Source: a virus. Taken from it: a stretch of 27,321 bases of DNA. Both the position numbers and the translations under genes were made by a program. Positions 18,001 through 23,614 of this stretch are shown in pieces. The notes below the pieces were generated by a model. It was not told the origin of the DNA. It made no database searches and saw only the letters and a program-made list of their open reading frames with translations. Position 1 is the first letter of the stretch. Each line of letters starts with the position of its first letter. The DNA lies in the IMG/VR virus record IMGVR_UViG_3300042359_000026, positions 1-27,321 of that record; one strand, 5' to 3'.

Positions 18001-20107
18001 GTACAACGAAGGCCAGATTAAGTTCTTGGCATCAACCGGCGCTATTACCAAAGCTGAAGCTGACAGGTTGCTAAAAGAAGGCGACTTTATACCGTTCTAT
18101 CGTGTCAACGAAAACGGCTTGGCGCAGTTGGTGTTTAGCGATGAAGTGACTGTAACGATTGGCGACATTCGTCGTCAGCCGTACCTAAAAGAACTGGTGG
18201 GCGGTGAGACTCGCATCCTGCCAATCACCGAAACACTGCAACGCAATTCCTTGCTCATCATGGACAAGGCGCTGACAAACTTGGCTACCAAGAATCTAGC
18301 GTATGCGTTCCAAAAGATTGGCGAAGGTAAGGGGCCTGTGGGCAAAGACGGCAAGCCAACCAACGCTATGCCTGTCCGTATTGGTATGGGCCCTGCGTCC
18401 CCAGACGTTATTCGTTTTAACCAAGAGCCTGATCCCGACAAGCCAAACGACAAAGGTGAGCGCTGGCTACAAGTTAGGACTAGTGACACCGTCATGGGTG
18501 GTATCCCTGCCGAGTTAATTGTGAGAAGCTTGGAAGGCGCCCATCTTACGTTGCCTGCGTTCTTAAAGGTTGGTGGCTACGCCGCCGACATCTTGCGCTC
18601 TGGCGTGACTCGGATGCCAATCTATATTGCGCGTCAGTTGGTTCGTGACCCAATGGCCGCAGCGTTTACGGGTGGTTTGGACTACAACCCCCTGACAGCG
18701 GTGGTCAAAGCCGGTAGAGAATTTGTAGCTTCTAGCCGTGGACAGAGCGCAACTAACGAGGAGATGATTAAGAAGGGTCTGATCCAAAGCGGTATCTTTA
18801 CTGGCGACCCAGACGACGTTGCTAAGATGGCTTTGCAGTTGGCAAGCGGTAAAGACCAGAGCGTTTTAGATAAAGTGTTTGCCGCAACAGACCGGTACGC
18901 AATGCGTGCTGATGCTGCCACCCGTGCGTTGGTGTACGAGAACGCCCGTAAAAACGGATTGTCTGAAGTGGAAGCTGACTTGGCTGTACGCGAGTCAATG
19001 AACTTTTACAAGCGCGGTCTGTCACCTACTGTGCAGTACGCCAGCCGTTTGATTCCGTTCTTTAATGCACAGATTCAAGGCTTGAACGTGCTGTACAAAG
19101 CAGCCCGTGGCCAGATGCCGTTTGAAGAGCAGATGCAGATTCAGCAGAAGTTCTTTAACAACGCGCTGCTGTTGGTGGCCACAGGTATTGTCTACGCCAT
19201 GGCTATGGACGACGATGAGTACTACAAGAACGCTAAGCCAAGGGATCGCTATACCAACTTCTTCGTGCCGTTGCCGGGCGTTGCCGAGCCGTTGAAGATA
19301 CCAATTCCTTACGAGGCGGGCTGGTTCTTCTCCTTGGCTGTTGCCGCATCTGACGCTATGAAAGCTGAAGTTGATGGCGTCCAGCAGTTGCAAGCTCTGC
19401 GTGACATGTTCTTGCAGTCTGTTCCCGGCTACAGTTCCAGAGGCGTACCGCAGGTTTTTAAACCGGCGTACGAAGTTTTTAGTAACAAACGCTTTTTTAA
19501 CGACTCAGCTATTGAATCGGAACGTATGCTGAAGCTGTCACCACAACAGCGTTTTTCTGAATCTACGACCGAAGCGGCTAAGATGCTGAGCAAAGTGTTG
19601 CCCGGGTTTTCTCCTGTGCAGATCGAACACCTTGCCACAGGTTACTTTGGGCAGTTGCCGCTGATTGTTATGGGCGCGGCTGATGGCTTGTTCCGTAAGG
19701 AAACTCGTGGCGAACCTGTTGAGAAACGTGTCTCAGACCTGCCGTTCATTGGCAGTTCATTCCAAAAGAAATACGGGGGCGCTGATTCTGATGTCATGTA
19801 CCGCATGGCAGGCGAATCTATGCAAGCCAAGGCAACGTATGACGACATGCGCAAGAAAGGTCAGGGGCAAGCAGCCAAAGATTTCTTGGAAGACAACCGC
19901 GCTTTAGTTGCATCAGCAGCCCTAGCACGTAACTACCAGAACGTCATGGGCAAACTACGCGCTGATGCTGACCGCATCAATAACATGCAGAACTTGACGG
20001 GGGCTGAGAAACGGGCAAGGTTGGATAAGATCGACGCGGCTCGTCAAGATGTGGCTGACAAGTTTGAGAAAGTTATGAAACGGATACGGGACGGCGGTAA
20101 AACATAA
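9089..20107 (+). CDS. Giant 3672-aa large polyvalent protein (candidate ejected virion protein)
   Basis: One uninterrupted 11-kb frame. The ATG at 9089 has only a weak Shine-Dalgarno (TTTGGTG) but begins the typical N-terminus LPDGSTVAIREGETPAQTWERA. Regions in order: 118-230, Gly/Ala-rich hydrophobic segments (GALAGAFGPSFAQQYGG, LDVVTMLIP). 319-460 and several later blocks up to about 1650, charged coiled coils. 1651-1656, RGRPRK, an AT-hook-like motif. 1780-1784, HEGTH in the context LLHEGTHAAVERV, with a downstream SEFAAE, as in zinc metallopeptidase domains of polyvalent proteins. About 1960-2770, a low-GC module with SWCTG at 2318-2322 and solenoid-like repeats. 2781 to the end, a conserved phage region with IPFFNAQIQGLN near 3323 (LPD38-like by recall) and a hydrophobic helix at 3355-3373. 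Such proteins are thought to be packaged and delivered with the DNA to act in the new host. No N4-type virion RNA polymerase motifs were recognised. Class is likely; roles of individual domains are inferred. Confidence 0.8.
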   Translation: MAKVLPLPDGSTVAIREGETPAQTWERAQRMYPEAFGGAAEEEKQKKRPGFFGSVGQGGEQLFSTQRTGLASLFDKDKAAEAGIERQKDIQQRYGEQPGFAEVTKAYEEKGLPSAIGEYIRQIPNALAQQAPQIAEAAAAARAAGIATKSPYGALAGAFGPSFAQQYGGFLEAQAQEQQAKGEPVDVNRLKAAAFAVPAAGLDVVTMLIPMGRSIAKAIFGPNIEKLLTRGATAEAEKLAATKLADEGFLKTLGKGTAKGVAFQVPGEVTQQFLQRAQAGQSLFDEEAFADYGQTAFEVSKLGILGGAGRYADKSAARTRIKAEDTEKTKQEKAAARLQATQEAEALATAEEIKKNSPQYALEVDSRLEAVKAQIKELDTASNVTVAEGDIAAEAAKKEAQKAKKDLRNSDETKALIKEWNTLKPRILEAREERRISSMTPEEFALEEAEKQKQISGKQRITPTEVGAEDPFATPPTDAARYAQDRIDLAKQQVPERVAMATEKDPKKQDLSVYIDYLMADTYMAGQLVRTRTPLPLLVAPRKDAEAQARAQKKAEETVYGALNLQLEEQRLQKAAQAAQPNQQRLGVLEEQEQATLEASRAADVQAAEDAALRERMTPEMQALQRMKRAPSPMTENLEMFGGKEAPPTSSAAFGQLQQRLQGIPLEEGTLPTAEEVVPAEEEKRVVTREPAKDFRLYPRSEKSGAPITPENLKGRINRALSVFDLSPEAEAFLRRAEQVIPQADMTLKQATSGATDQGTRQNVSESQGFLTLLDQQLSKIESGAEGVPRKGAGRPVTLQTFPPTKQTQAQVSTTTPTKEFKKDVDSITEAVPGQAASVSQTEMFAQRERLERTGKPGKLPGFVAQPEEDKRTQGVPGRAKVEKRGQDINEPVYRIDPVTGKRQLVSGTIRGKGVEAIPLSLQRELEPLIRLSETVRDEQAGQLALFGAADERSRVQKAERRGIEAGPSLDIGARPDVEAFQRFINSPYVRRLKQDMKQSEKDLTPVRAFLNKALPRLKQMLKDSKATTARMSKIKNWTKFLKENRELTAFQTNTENMVLQMNNLKLNVSDLNARIASYEQAKNDLIKESNRVGVRARGGAVEIKLFKELDDLLALYQEAKAELVQTKGALDLVRTQIKVLVGEQRLAELKATTDPLAKSNAAAQDEIKRLQEAVRTAQAEVGEAETKERQAAADKAQAVKGAKAGSVQQLETQISNERTRRWNVAMSGFGDRSEATYEKSAADPDTGAAFLRTYPTYDLYKAEKNVQVRALGAAEQDARERGLTADAASEVKYKNDLYNKPLISLVLELGNIDKQLSEAATKVTAARKKSGSYVGGEQNVQAFKGMGSAIRLQSRLSVRKETLENAINFMRARNVPLRKKLGAEPEARSASIEEQDAIDQYVDQVQELGKATDRLAALTIERDDAIKEGKTKTVERLNGRIDEVNTEINTGTADKARLAVALQGRVSAGARQTTSAPAKFRTGTDESKRNVGSVRQPLVESRTIKSPTVKQAVAEANAYAEKIRAGQKDLTTAQEAAIEVERQAEFQYILERREAELTTNLQESTDELARLKAIQERLSLQKKQVTRKDYRETVALPSEQELTNLDNEIKSFTKELAAVKRELTEQMRKMYRNDTSIVAEEVEAPEPKPRGRPRKITEEDVYGEDTRKTSAMEDVYNPREGEEYARGVESTSPDLTTAQVRALENNDLRAAFTNMANDPATSQVNRAVAQRLADMLDDTSVSIQSQVKDENGKAVLGSATSRRIKLSRDGGLSQEILLHEGTHAAVERVLQMDESNLTKQQIVAKRELQALYAAIKNDPKITSASAKGSISEFAAEVMSNQTLQRQLQGKKWRLSDAWAGFKSIIMRLLGVDRPETMFGAALQSIDALMIPSSMRTAGVERTVSRKLAQKDIAALDTGSNSMRQFADQFGPEIKQKDRTAEDADRIGRGMLDKMALFPNEYISGVDEDKLAKNTKVIMSDGKPFDENNPLHYVEADAQTYVNLAIKQGSNLGTILANETTAKRESDLRELVYDLLNTPEYTYVEQALVAKAASKYAVLSDKAGRLKLAEIGKDNTHHLAFVSSKDAAEVIRKLREGLPLKQAFLAGMQEMADRNAENNAKKDGWQKFDQHLLPERPEVRVRLMTPEDMTFSGMRFEMKRADNPNLFERNGRPVDRAELSAELQAIWEKEIFERGARRGPVRAGRVLARPVRFNDGREGFAAELRAIADRANRTEPTQADLFEEKVTQEPIRVLKLTYEQADLLEMENARLEIEGEPKLTTIDETAKFLDSYYTEIYANAKGIQKAAEELNAGAANTSWCTGSSVQTAKSQIEQGDFYIYYKNGNPSVAVRMNGKTDVGEVRGNTESQGLTNEQELIAKDFLSSKNFTGSESFIETLERKQALTSILKGEKAFDVPFLMKLGSYVDVSTGDADAYDIRRLLNFSAIDGENFVARPDPTDALVNAVGKKLGESTEAATKEGHFPGIRGYFAFNQFNYELRGDRFEVPADNVRTVDSILFLSGDSYLPNLESVNEVSVSGDAVVRLPKIRNVDLVRFSGEDKNKPMLVLADNAVINRIETGDSFETNPGRLNVTIKNATVVNKISVNADFTALDLFLPDAIYAPEMTPKARERAVADGNSMQFFGLMQELQKQYGIKNIKADADNNIVNTLRKATKEALGQSAVDYADGLDFGEFDTSEDRTAGNMYEWMASVREELEAKHASPKADIFKIAKKVNEAFNIETVAPEEKLIDSRSQLGTVDIPNRIADQPPVLEMIEPEETPRYARAAQYGEENALVDLAKDIMSKKKTWKEQAGTKPFLQAEMELVDMRAGLREALKAGAKEIGDDMLFTQAMSHIVMADQKMAMLNASLQKGPMELYTDEKGFKGVRSIDKNNALDVFKSVADIPMGDPEAKANIATTYMIAQRAMNKGVAKLDLGALGVTEEKLKAALAAADADPKLKAALEATRSAYNAYNEGQIKFLASTGAITKAEADRLLKEGDFIPFYRVNENGLAQLVFSDEVTVTIGDIRRQPYLKELVGGETRILPITETLQRNSLLIMDKALTNLATKNLAYAFQKIGEGKGPVGKDGKPTNAMPVRIGMGPASPDVIRFNQEPDPDKPNDKGERWLQVRTSDTVMGGIPAELIVRSLEGAHLTLPAFLKVGGYAADILRSGVTRMPIYIARQLVRDPMAAAFTGGLDYNPLTAVVKAGREFVASSRGQSATNEEMIKKGLIQSGIFTGDPDDVAKMALQLASGKDQSVLDKVFAATDRYAMRADAATRALVYENARKNGLSEVEADLAVRESMNFYKRGLSPTVQYASRLIPFFNAQIQGLNVLYKAARGQMPFEEQMQIQQKFFNNALLLVATGIVYAMAMDDDEYYKNAKPRDRYTNFFVPLPGVAEPLKIPIPYEAGWFFSLAVAASDAMKAEVDGVQQLQALRDMFLQSVPGYSSRGVPQVFKPAYEVFSNKRFFNDSAIESERMLKLSPQQRFSESTTEAAKMLSKVLPGFSPVQIEHLATGYFGQLPLIVMGAADGLFRKETRGEPVEKRVSDLPFIGSSFQKKYGGADSDVMYRMAGESMQAKATYDDMRKKGQGQAAKDFLEDNRALVASAALARNYQNVMGKLRADADRINNMQNLTGAEKRARLDKIDAARQDVADKFEKVMKRIRDGGKT
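14940..17420 (+). other. Low-GC module inside the giant gene: PcfJ-like 'WCTG' domain plus solenoid repeats
   Basis: Hand counts of 60-base blocks give 30% GC (16381-16440), 38% (16681-16740) and 33% (17281-17340). Flanking blocks give 55% (14521-14580) and 57% (17521-17580). The encoded segment (about residues 1951-2777) contains a DNTHHLAFVSSKDAAEVIRK region, then SWCTG...GDFYIYYKNGNPSVAVRMNG...GEVRGN (2318-2370), similar in layout to PcfJ-like domains of conjugative elements and polyvalent proteins. Solenoid-like strands follow (about 2514-2615: SILFLSGD, LPNLESVNEVSVSGD, VRLPKIRNVDLVRFSGE). The boundaries are approximate. A horizontally acquired cassette inserted in frame is the simplest reading. 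Confidence 0.65.
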
Positions 20108-20126
20108 CGCCTAGTTTGCCGTCAAG

Positions 20127-20150
20127 GATGCCCACGCTAGCGTGGGCATC
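20127..20150. repeat. Perfect 24-nt palindrome between converging operons
   Basis: The half-site GATGCCCACGCT is followed by its exact reverse complement. It lies 20 nt after the stop of the giant gene. There is no T-run on either side, so it is not a textbook intrinsic terminator. It could be an RNA hairpin protecting 3' ends, a roadblock, or a protein-binding operator. Confidence 0.9.
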
Positions 20151-20209
20151 TAGTATCCGCAAGGAGAAGGCTTTCTTTAAGCCCCACTCTTTCATGGCTT
20201 CGGTGTCGA

Positions 20210-20239
20210 GGCAGGGTATAAAAAACCCCTGCCCCTTTT
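20210..20239 (+). terminator. Terminator hairpin of the rightward arm at the convergence point
   Basis: A 7-bp stem GGCAGGG (20210-20216) pairs with CCCTGCC (20227-20233) around an A-rich loop. CC and TTTT follow at 20234-20239. The last T overlaps the stop codon of the leftward primase gene. Read leftward, the hairpin comes directly after that stop but has its T-run in the loop, so it is a better terminator for the rightward transcript. Confidence 0.6.
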
Positions 20240-23133
20240 CAACTTTCTCCCACGGAAGGCGCAGTAAGGAGTACTTCATCGGCATCAATAATCTCGCGTC
20301 TGATTTTCATAACTGTGACCCGCATCTGTGGCCCCTTGGTCTTAGCCATCATATCTTTCTTAAGATACTCTACGTTGTACAGTTGTTCAAGCTGGCGCTT
20401 AAAGGATGAGTACCCGAAGCTCATGGTGGCGCAGTACGCCTTGAGCAGTTGCTCCTCGATGAAGTAATCGATGTGGTTGGGGATCGGCTCGTGCTCCACC
20501 CGACCGAACACCTTGTTGCGCGTGATGGTCAGATCGATATCCTTGCCGTTACCCAGTTCAGCCATGAGGCCACCCTTGCTAGGCTTAATCACTACGAAAC
20601 TGCCGTAGTTGTCACGGGTGTATGAGTTCAGTACATCCACAGCGGTGCGCACACTGCTCTTCATACTGGCTCGCATGTAGTCCACAGCCTTCTTGTAGGA
20701 GTTCAGAACGTGGCGGTAGGGTATGTCCACCACGCCTAGCTCTTTAAACGCTTTGAGGGCGCATATAGAGCATCCAACCCCTGCCATCCAGAAACGCTCA
20801 TCGTTGGTCGCCTTGAACTCAGTGTACATACCGGCAACGGCTTCGCCCACCATCTTAGGGAACTGATCCACATTGTCGGCAAGGTACTGAGACAGAGCGT
20901 AGCCAGCCACGGCGTAGTTAGCCTGTAAGGACTTGATGATCTCGATCTCGTGCGGCTCCCAAGACAACTCGTCCTCAAGCACGAACTCAAGCAAGCGGCG
21001 CAGTTCACCCTCAGATGAATGGGTACGGCCACCAGTCAAGTAGTCCACGATGTGGGTGTTAGACGACATCAGGGCGTTGGTCATCCATGTGGACAAGTTC
21101 AAGCGCTCTTTGTTGGAGCCAGACTCCATACGTTCCTTGCCCCGACCCTCGGTCATGTCCAGTAGGAACTCAGGCAACCACTCGAAGTCGTCTCGGTTCT
21201 TGGATGTGATCTCGTCAGTAATCAGCGGGTGGCTGTTGAGTAGTCCAAGGCGTTGTTGCATGGCCACAGGAGATGTGCTCTTGCCTGTGCGGTAGTGGGT
21301 GGGGTGTCCCCAGACCGAGGCTGCAGCCTCCAGAGCAAGCGTCTTACCCGTACCAGACTCGGTACTGGCACAGTGGTACGTCATGCCGTAGATGCCTGTG
21401 AAGCGCATGAAAGGTGCGCCAGCACCTGCAAGCAAAACAGCTAGGTGATCCCACATCTTCTTGGCAATCATCATCTCGATGAAGATGCGCCACTGCTCCA
21501 TAGTGCCACGCGGCTCGGTGTTCTTGGTGATGTTCTCCAAGCCCGGCATTGGGACTTTGACAGGGGGTTTACCCTTAGTAAATATACGACCCGCAAACAC
21601 ATACGAGTTGTCAGGTTGCCAACCATAGCTGTCAGGAACTTTGATTGGTATTTTGTTAGTGCTAGATTCTTCCACGCATGCCCTCACATATTCAAATAAG
21701 TTTTTGTCATTGTTGGCACCAAAAGCCGCCACTATGTTTTGGCTTGCCAGTGCTTTCACCGTTTCGTCTTTGCTGACCACCGCCTTCTGCGGCATGGTTA
21801 CATTTAGTGCCCCTTCGGGTCTAAGCGCAATCATGTGTACAGTGTGGTCGTTGTTGCTGTTGAGGATGTCCACAACAAACAACTCGTAAGGCAACAGCAT
21901 CACTTGCTTCTTGGACTTAACACCCTCGTCATCTTCTACTGTGCGCTCCATGAACACACCACCGTTCGTGCCGTAGGCGTAACCCCTTGGCGGTGTTGGG
22001 CGCATTACCTTGATGACTTCTTTCGCGGTAACTGTGCTGTCGCTTGGTAGCCTTACCTCAATCTCTTTCTCTTCCACCTCAACAGACAACTCACGCCCCA
22101 AGATCAGGGGGTTGGTTATCTTGCCCCAGTGTGAGCACGATTGGCACACTCCGGGATTCTCTGAGTCCATCTTGACGCAGGGGTATGGGCCCTTGATGCT
22201 TTGCAGCTTCTGGTTCATGCGCTCAGGCTCGTAGGGGTGCATCTGGCTTAACCAGACAGCCGCCTTGTTGCCGTCCTCACAAACCTTAGTCCATGACAGC
22301 AAGCCCCTCCAGATCGGCTCCATGCCGTCCTCGGTTGCATGCTCCACGTAGTGCGCTAACTGACCACAGCCACGGCCATTTTGCGTAGCCAGCCATATCG
22401 GTTTGAACTTGGTGATGCTGTTCTCGTACAGCTTAACTGTCGTAGCCGATGGCGTTGCCTTGGCTGGCCGTTGACCGGGCAAGTCAAGTGATGGCATAGC
22501 CACAGGCTCATAGACTGAGCCAGTCAGTTTCTCTCGGATAAGAGTTGCCAGCCCCTCGAAGCTAAACACATCGCCTTCAGTCAGTATGCGTACAGGGCGC
22601 GGTGTTGCGTACTTCTTCTTGAAGTTGGTTGTATCCGGCACACGCAAGACTCGGGCGGCATCTGCCGTCACGGTCATGTCGATAGCCATGTTCTCCTGCT
22701 TGCACAGGCGTTTGAAGTTCTCGGCCACCGGCTTCCACGAGTCAATAGGAACGGCAGTAAGTAGCGGCCAGTAGCAGTGCAACCCACCACCAGAGCCGAC
22801 TACGTAGGGCGTACCCAAGGCATCGAGGCCAGTCTTTTCCAAGAACGCATTGAGCGCAAGGGCGGCATCTTTCTTCGATGCGTATCCATCCATGTCAATG
22901 AACAGGGACTTCACGAACCTTGCGTTGGTAGCTTGCCGATTGTCTTCCTTGCCAAAGGTAGCCAAGGCGAAGTAAACATCTAACTTGCTGTCATGCCAAC
23001 CTTTAATTGGTGCTGTGGTCTGATCGAGCGCGTCAACAAACACATGCTCTTTCGTCCTAGTTAGTTCTGCTACGCAGTACCGACCAAATTCTGGCGGCGG
23101 CAGAACAACCGCTAAAAACTCAAGCGGAGTCAT
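20239..23133 (-). CDS. Primase-ATPase fusion: AEP-type primase with C-terminal DUF927-like helicase domain
   Basis: This 964-aa protein has AAGGA 5 nt before its ATG. The N-terminal third shows the archaeo-eukaryotic primase signature: SLFIDMDGY (D80, D82, metal-binding), GSGGGLHCYW (H119), and TADAARVLRVPDTTNFK (158-172), matching the 'RVPGTxN' block of phage prim-pol enzymes. A linker carries a probable zinc-binding knuckle (C319, C330, C333, with C285 nearby: VCEDG...GPYPCV...NPGVCQSC). The C-terminal half has a Walker A STESGTGKT (590-598) and a Walker B-like HPLITDEIT (D640, E641). A DUF927-like helicase follows, with SSNTHIVDYL and a likely arginine-finger block GELRRLLEF. It would prime and unwind at the phage replication fork. 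It is the last gene of the leftward operon, close behind the clamp-motif protein. Domain calls are firm; polymerase activity is not proven. Confidence 0.85.
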   Translation of the reverse strand: MTPLEFLAVVLPPPEFGRYCVAELTRTKEHVFVDALDQTTAPIKGWHDSKLDVYFALATFGKEDNRQATNARFVKSLFIDMDGYASKKDAALALNAFLEKTGLDALGTPYVVGSGGGLHCYWPLLTAVPIDSWKPVAENFKRLCKQENMAIDMTVTADAARVLRVPDTTNFKKKYATPRPVRILTEGDVFSFEGLATLIREKLTGSVYEPVAMPSLDLPGQRPAKATPSATTVKLYENSITKFKPIWLATQNGRGCGQLAHYVEHATEDGMEPIWRGLLSWTKVCEDGNKAAVWLSQMHPYEPERMNQKLQSIKGPYPCVKMDSENPGVCQSCSHWGKITNPLILGRELSVEVEEKEIEVRLPSDSTVTAKEVIKVMRPTPPRGYAYGTNGGVFMERTVEDDEGVKSKKQVMLLPYELFVVDILNSNNDHTVHMIALRPEGALNVTMPQKAVVSKDETVKALASQNIVAAFGANNDKNLFEYVRACVEESSTNKIPIKVPDSYGWQPDNSYVFAGRIFTKGKPPVKVPMPGLENITKNTEPRGTMEQWRIFIEMMIAKKMWDHLAVLLAGAGAPFMRFTGIYGMTYHCASTESGTGKTLALEAAASVWGHPTHYRTGKSTSPVAMQQRLGLLNSHPLITDEITSKNRDDFEWLPEFLLDMTEGRGKERMESGSNKERLNLSTWMTNALMSSNTHIVDYLTGGRTHSSEGELRRLLEFVLEDELSWEPHEIEIIKSLQANYAVAGYALSQYLADNVDQFPKMVGEAVAGMYTEFKATNDERFWMAGVGCSICALKAFKELGVVDIPYRHVLNSYKKAVDYMRASMKSSVRTAVDVLNSYTRDNYGSFVVIKPSKGGLMAELGNGKDIDLTITRNKVFGRVEHEPIPNHIDYFIEEQLLKAYCATMSFGYSSFKRQLEQLYNVEYLKKDMMAKTKGPQMRVTVMKIRREIIDADEVLLTAPSVGES

Positions 23134-23147
23134 TTAAGTCCTTGCGG

Positions 23148-23330
23148 TCAGAAGAGTTCGAGTTGGCGTGCGTCTTTAGTTTCGGCTCCGTCAGGGGGCG
23201 CCATCACAGTTAAGCGTCTAAGAACTTCTAGTTGCCACTCTTTGGGCATGCCTGCGTCCAACTCCATGAGTTCTGCGCTAAAGCGGATTAGCTCTTGCGT
23301 GGTGAGGGATCGAGGTTGTATTCCGTACAT
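23148..23330 (-). CDS. 60-aa protein ending in a sliding-clamp-binding motif (QLELF)
   Basis: A short protein begins MYGIQPRSLTTQELIRFSAE. I chose the internal ATG at 23330 because GGAG lies 6 nt upstream. An in-frame ATG at 23342 would add four residues but has only GAGG one base away. The middle is helical (LIRFSAELMELDAG, EWQLEVLRRLTV). The last residues are RQLELF, a near-perfect match to the beta-clamp-binding consensus QL[S/D]LF, which commonly sits at a C-terminus. It lies between an HTH gene (overlapping its end by about 43 nt) and the primase gene (14 nt downstream), so a replisome accessory or clamp-modulating role is plausible but inferred. Confidence 0.68.
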   Translation of the reverse strand: MYGIQPRSLTTQELIRFSAELMELDAGMPKEWQLEVLRRLTVMAPPDGAETKDARQLELF

Positions 23331-23581
23331 ATTTTTCTCCATGCCTCGTCTGCTGAGTGAGAGGTCTTCATTATGTGAGTTAAGAATTCGACGCGGTCAC
23401 GATAGGCCACAAACACTTCCGTGCCTGTAAACCAGTTGTAAACAGTTTGTCGGGAGACGCCGAGAGCATAGGCAATCTTTGTGACCGGAAAGTCATGGTG
23501 GATCGCCCAACGCCCAAGCTGGTTGCCCAGAGACTTGGGAGTCTTTGCTACTTCGTCAATGATTTTTTGTGAATAGGCCAT
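23288..23581 (-). CDS. Small HTH DNA-binding protein
   Basis: This 97-aa protein has a clear helix-turn-helix at about 31-53 (FPVTKIAYALGVSRQTVYNWFTG), as in Cro/CI-like or resolvase-type recognition helices. A helical tail follows (RVEFLTHIMKTSHSADEAWRKI). It starts at an ATG eight bases after a terminator hairpin and has no visible Shine-Dalgarno. Translation may therefore be weak or may depend on read-through transcripts. Its 3' end overlaps the next small gene. Within a replication operon it may be a regulator of early genes or an origin-binding accessory; the target is unknown. Confidence 0.75.
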   Translation of the reverse strand: MAYSQKIIDEVAKTPKSLGNQLGRWAIHHDFPVTKIAYALGVSRQTVYNWFTGTEVFVAYRDRVEFLTHIMKTSHSADEAWRKICTEYNLDPSPRKS

Positions 23582-23588
23582 GTTTTTT

Positions 23589-23608
23589 AAAGGGGGCCGA
23601 AGCCCCCT
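23589..23608 (-). terminator. UUCG-tetraloop hairpin terminator/attenuator in the leftward operon
   Basis: On the leftward strand, AGGGGGC pairs with GCCCCCT around a TTCG loop, 6 nt after the stop of the ssDNA-binding-like gene. Two further T and then A-rich sequence follow. The stem is very stable but the T-tract is short, so partial termination is likely. It would separate expression of the abundant upstream protein from the HTH and primase genes. Confidence 0.72.
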
Positions 23609-23614
23609 GTGTGC

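Noticed and set aside
9089-20107. Giant protein as an N4-type virion RNA polymerase
   Set aside because: The size is similar, but I could not find the T7-like RNA polymerase motifs. The peptidase, PcfJ-like and C-terminal polyvalent features point elsewhere.
20127-20150. 24-nt palindrome as an intrinsic terminator
   Set aside because: No T-tract follows on either strand; the neighbouring hairpin at 20210-20239 fits that role better.
20116-20409. 97-aa rightward ORF across the convergence region
   Set aside because: It runs through the palindrome and terminator and then antisense to the primase gene; no domain or ribosome site supports it.
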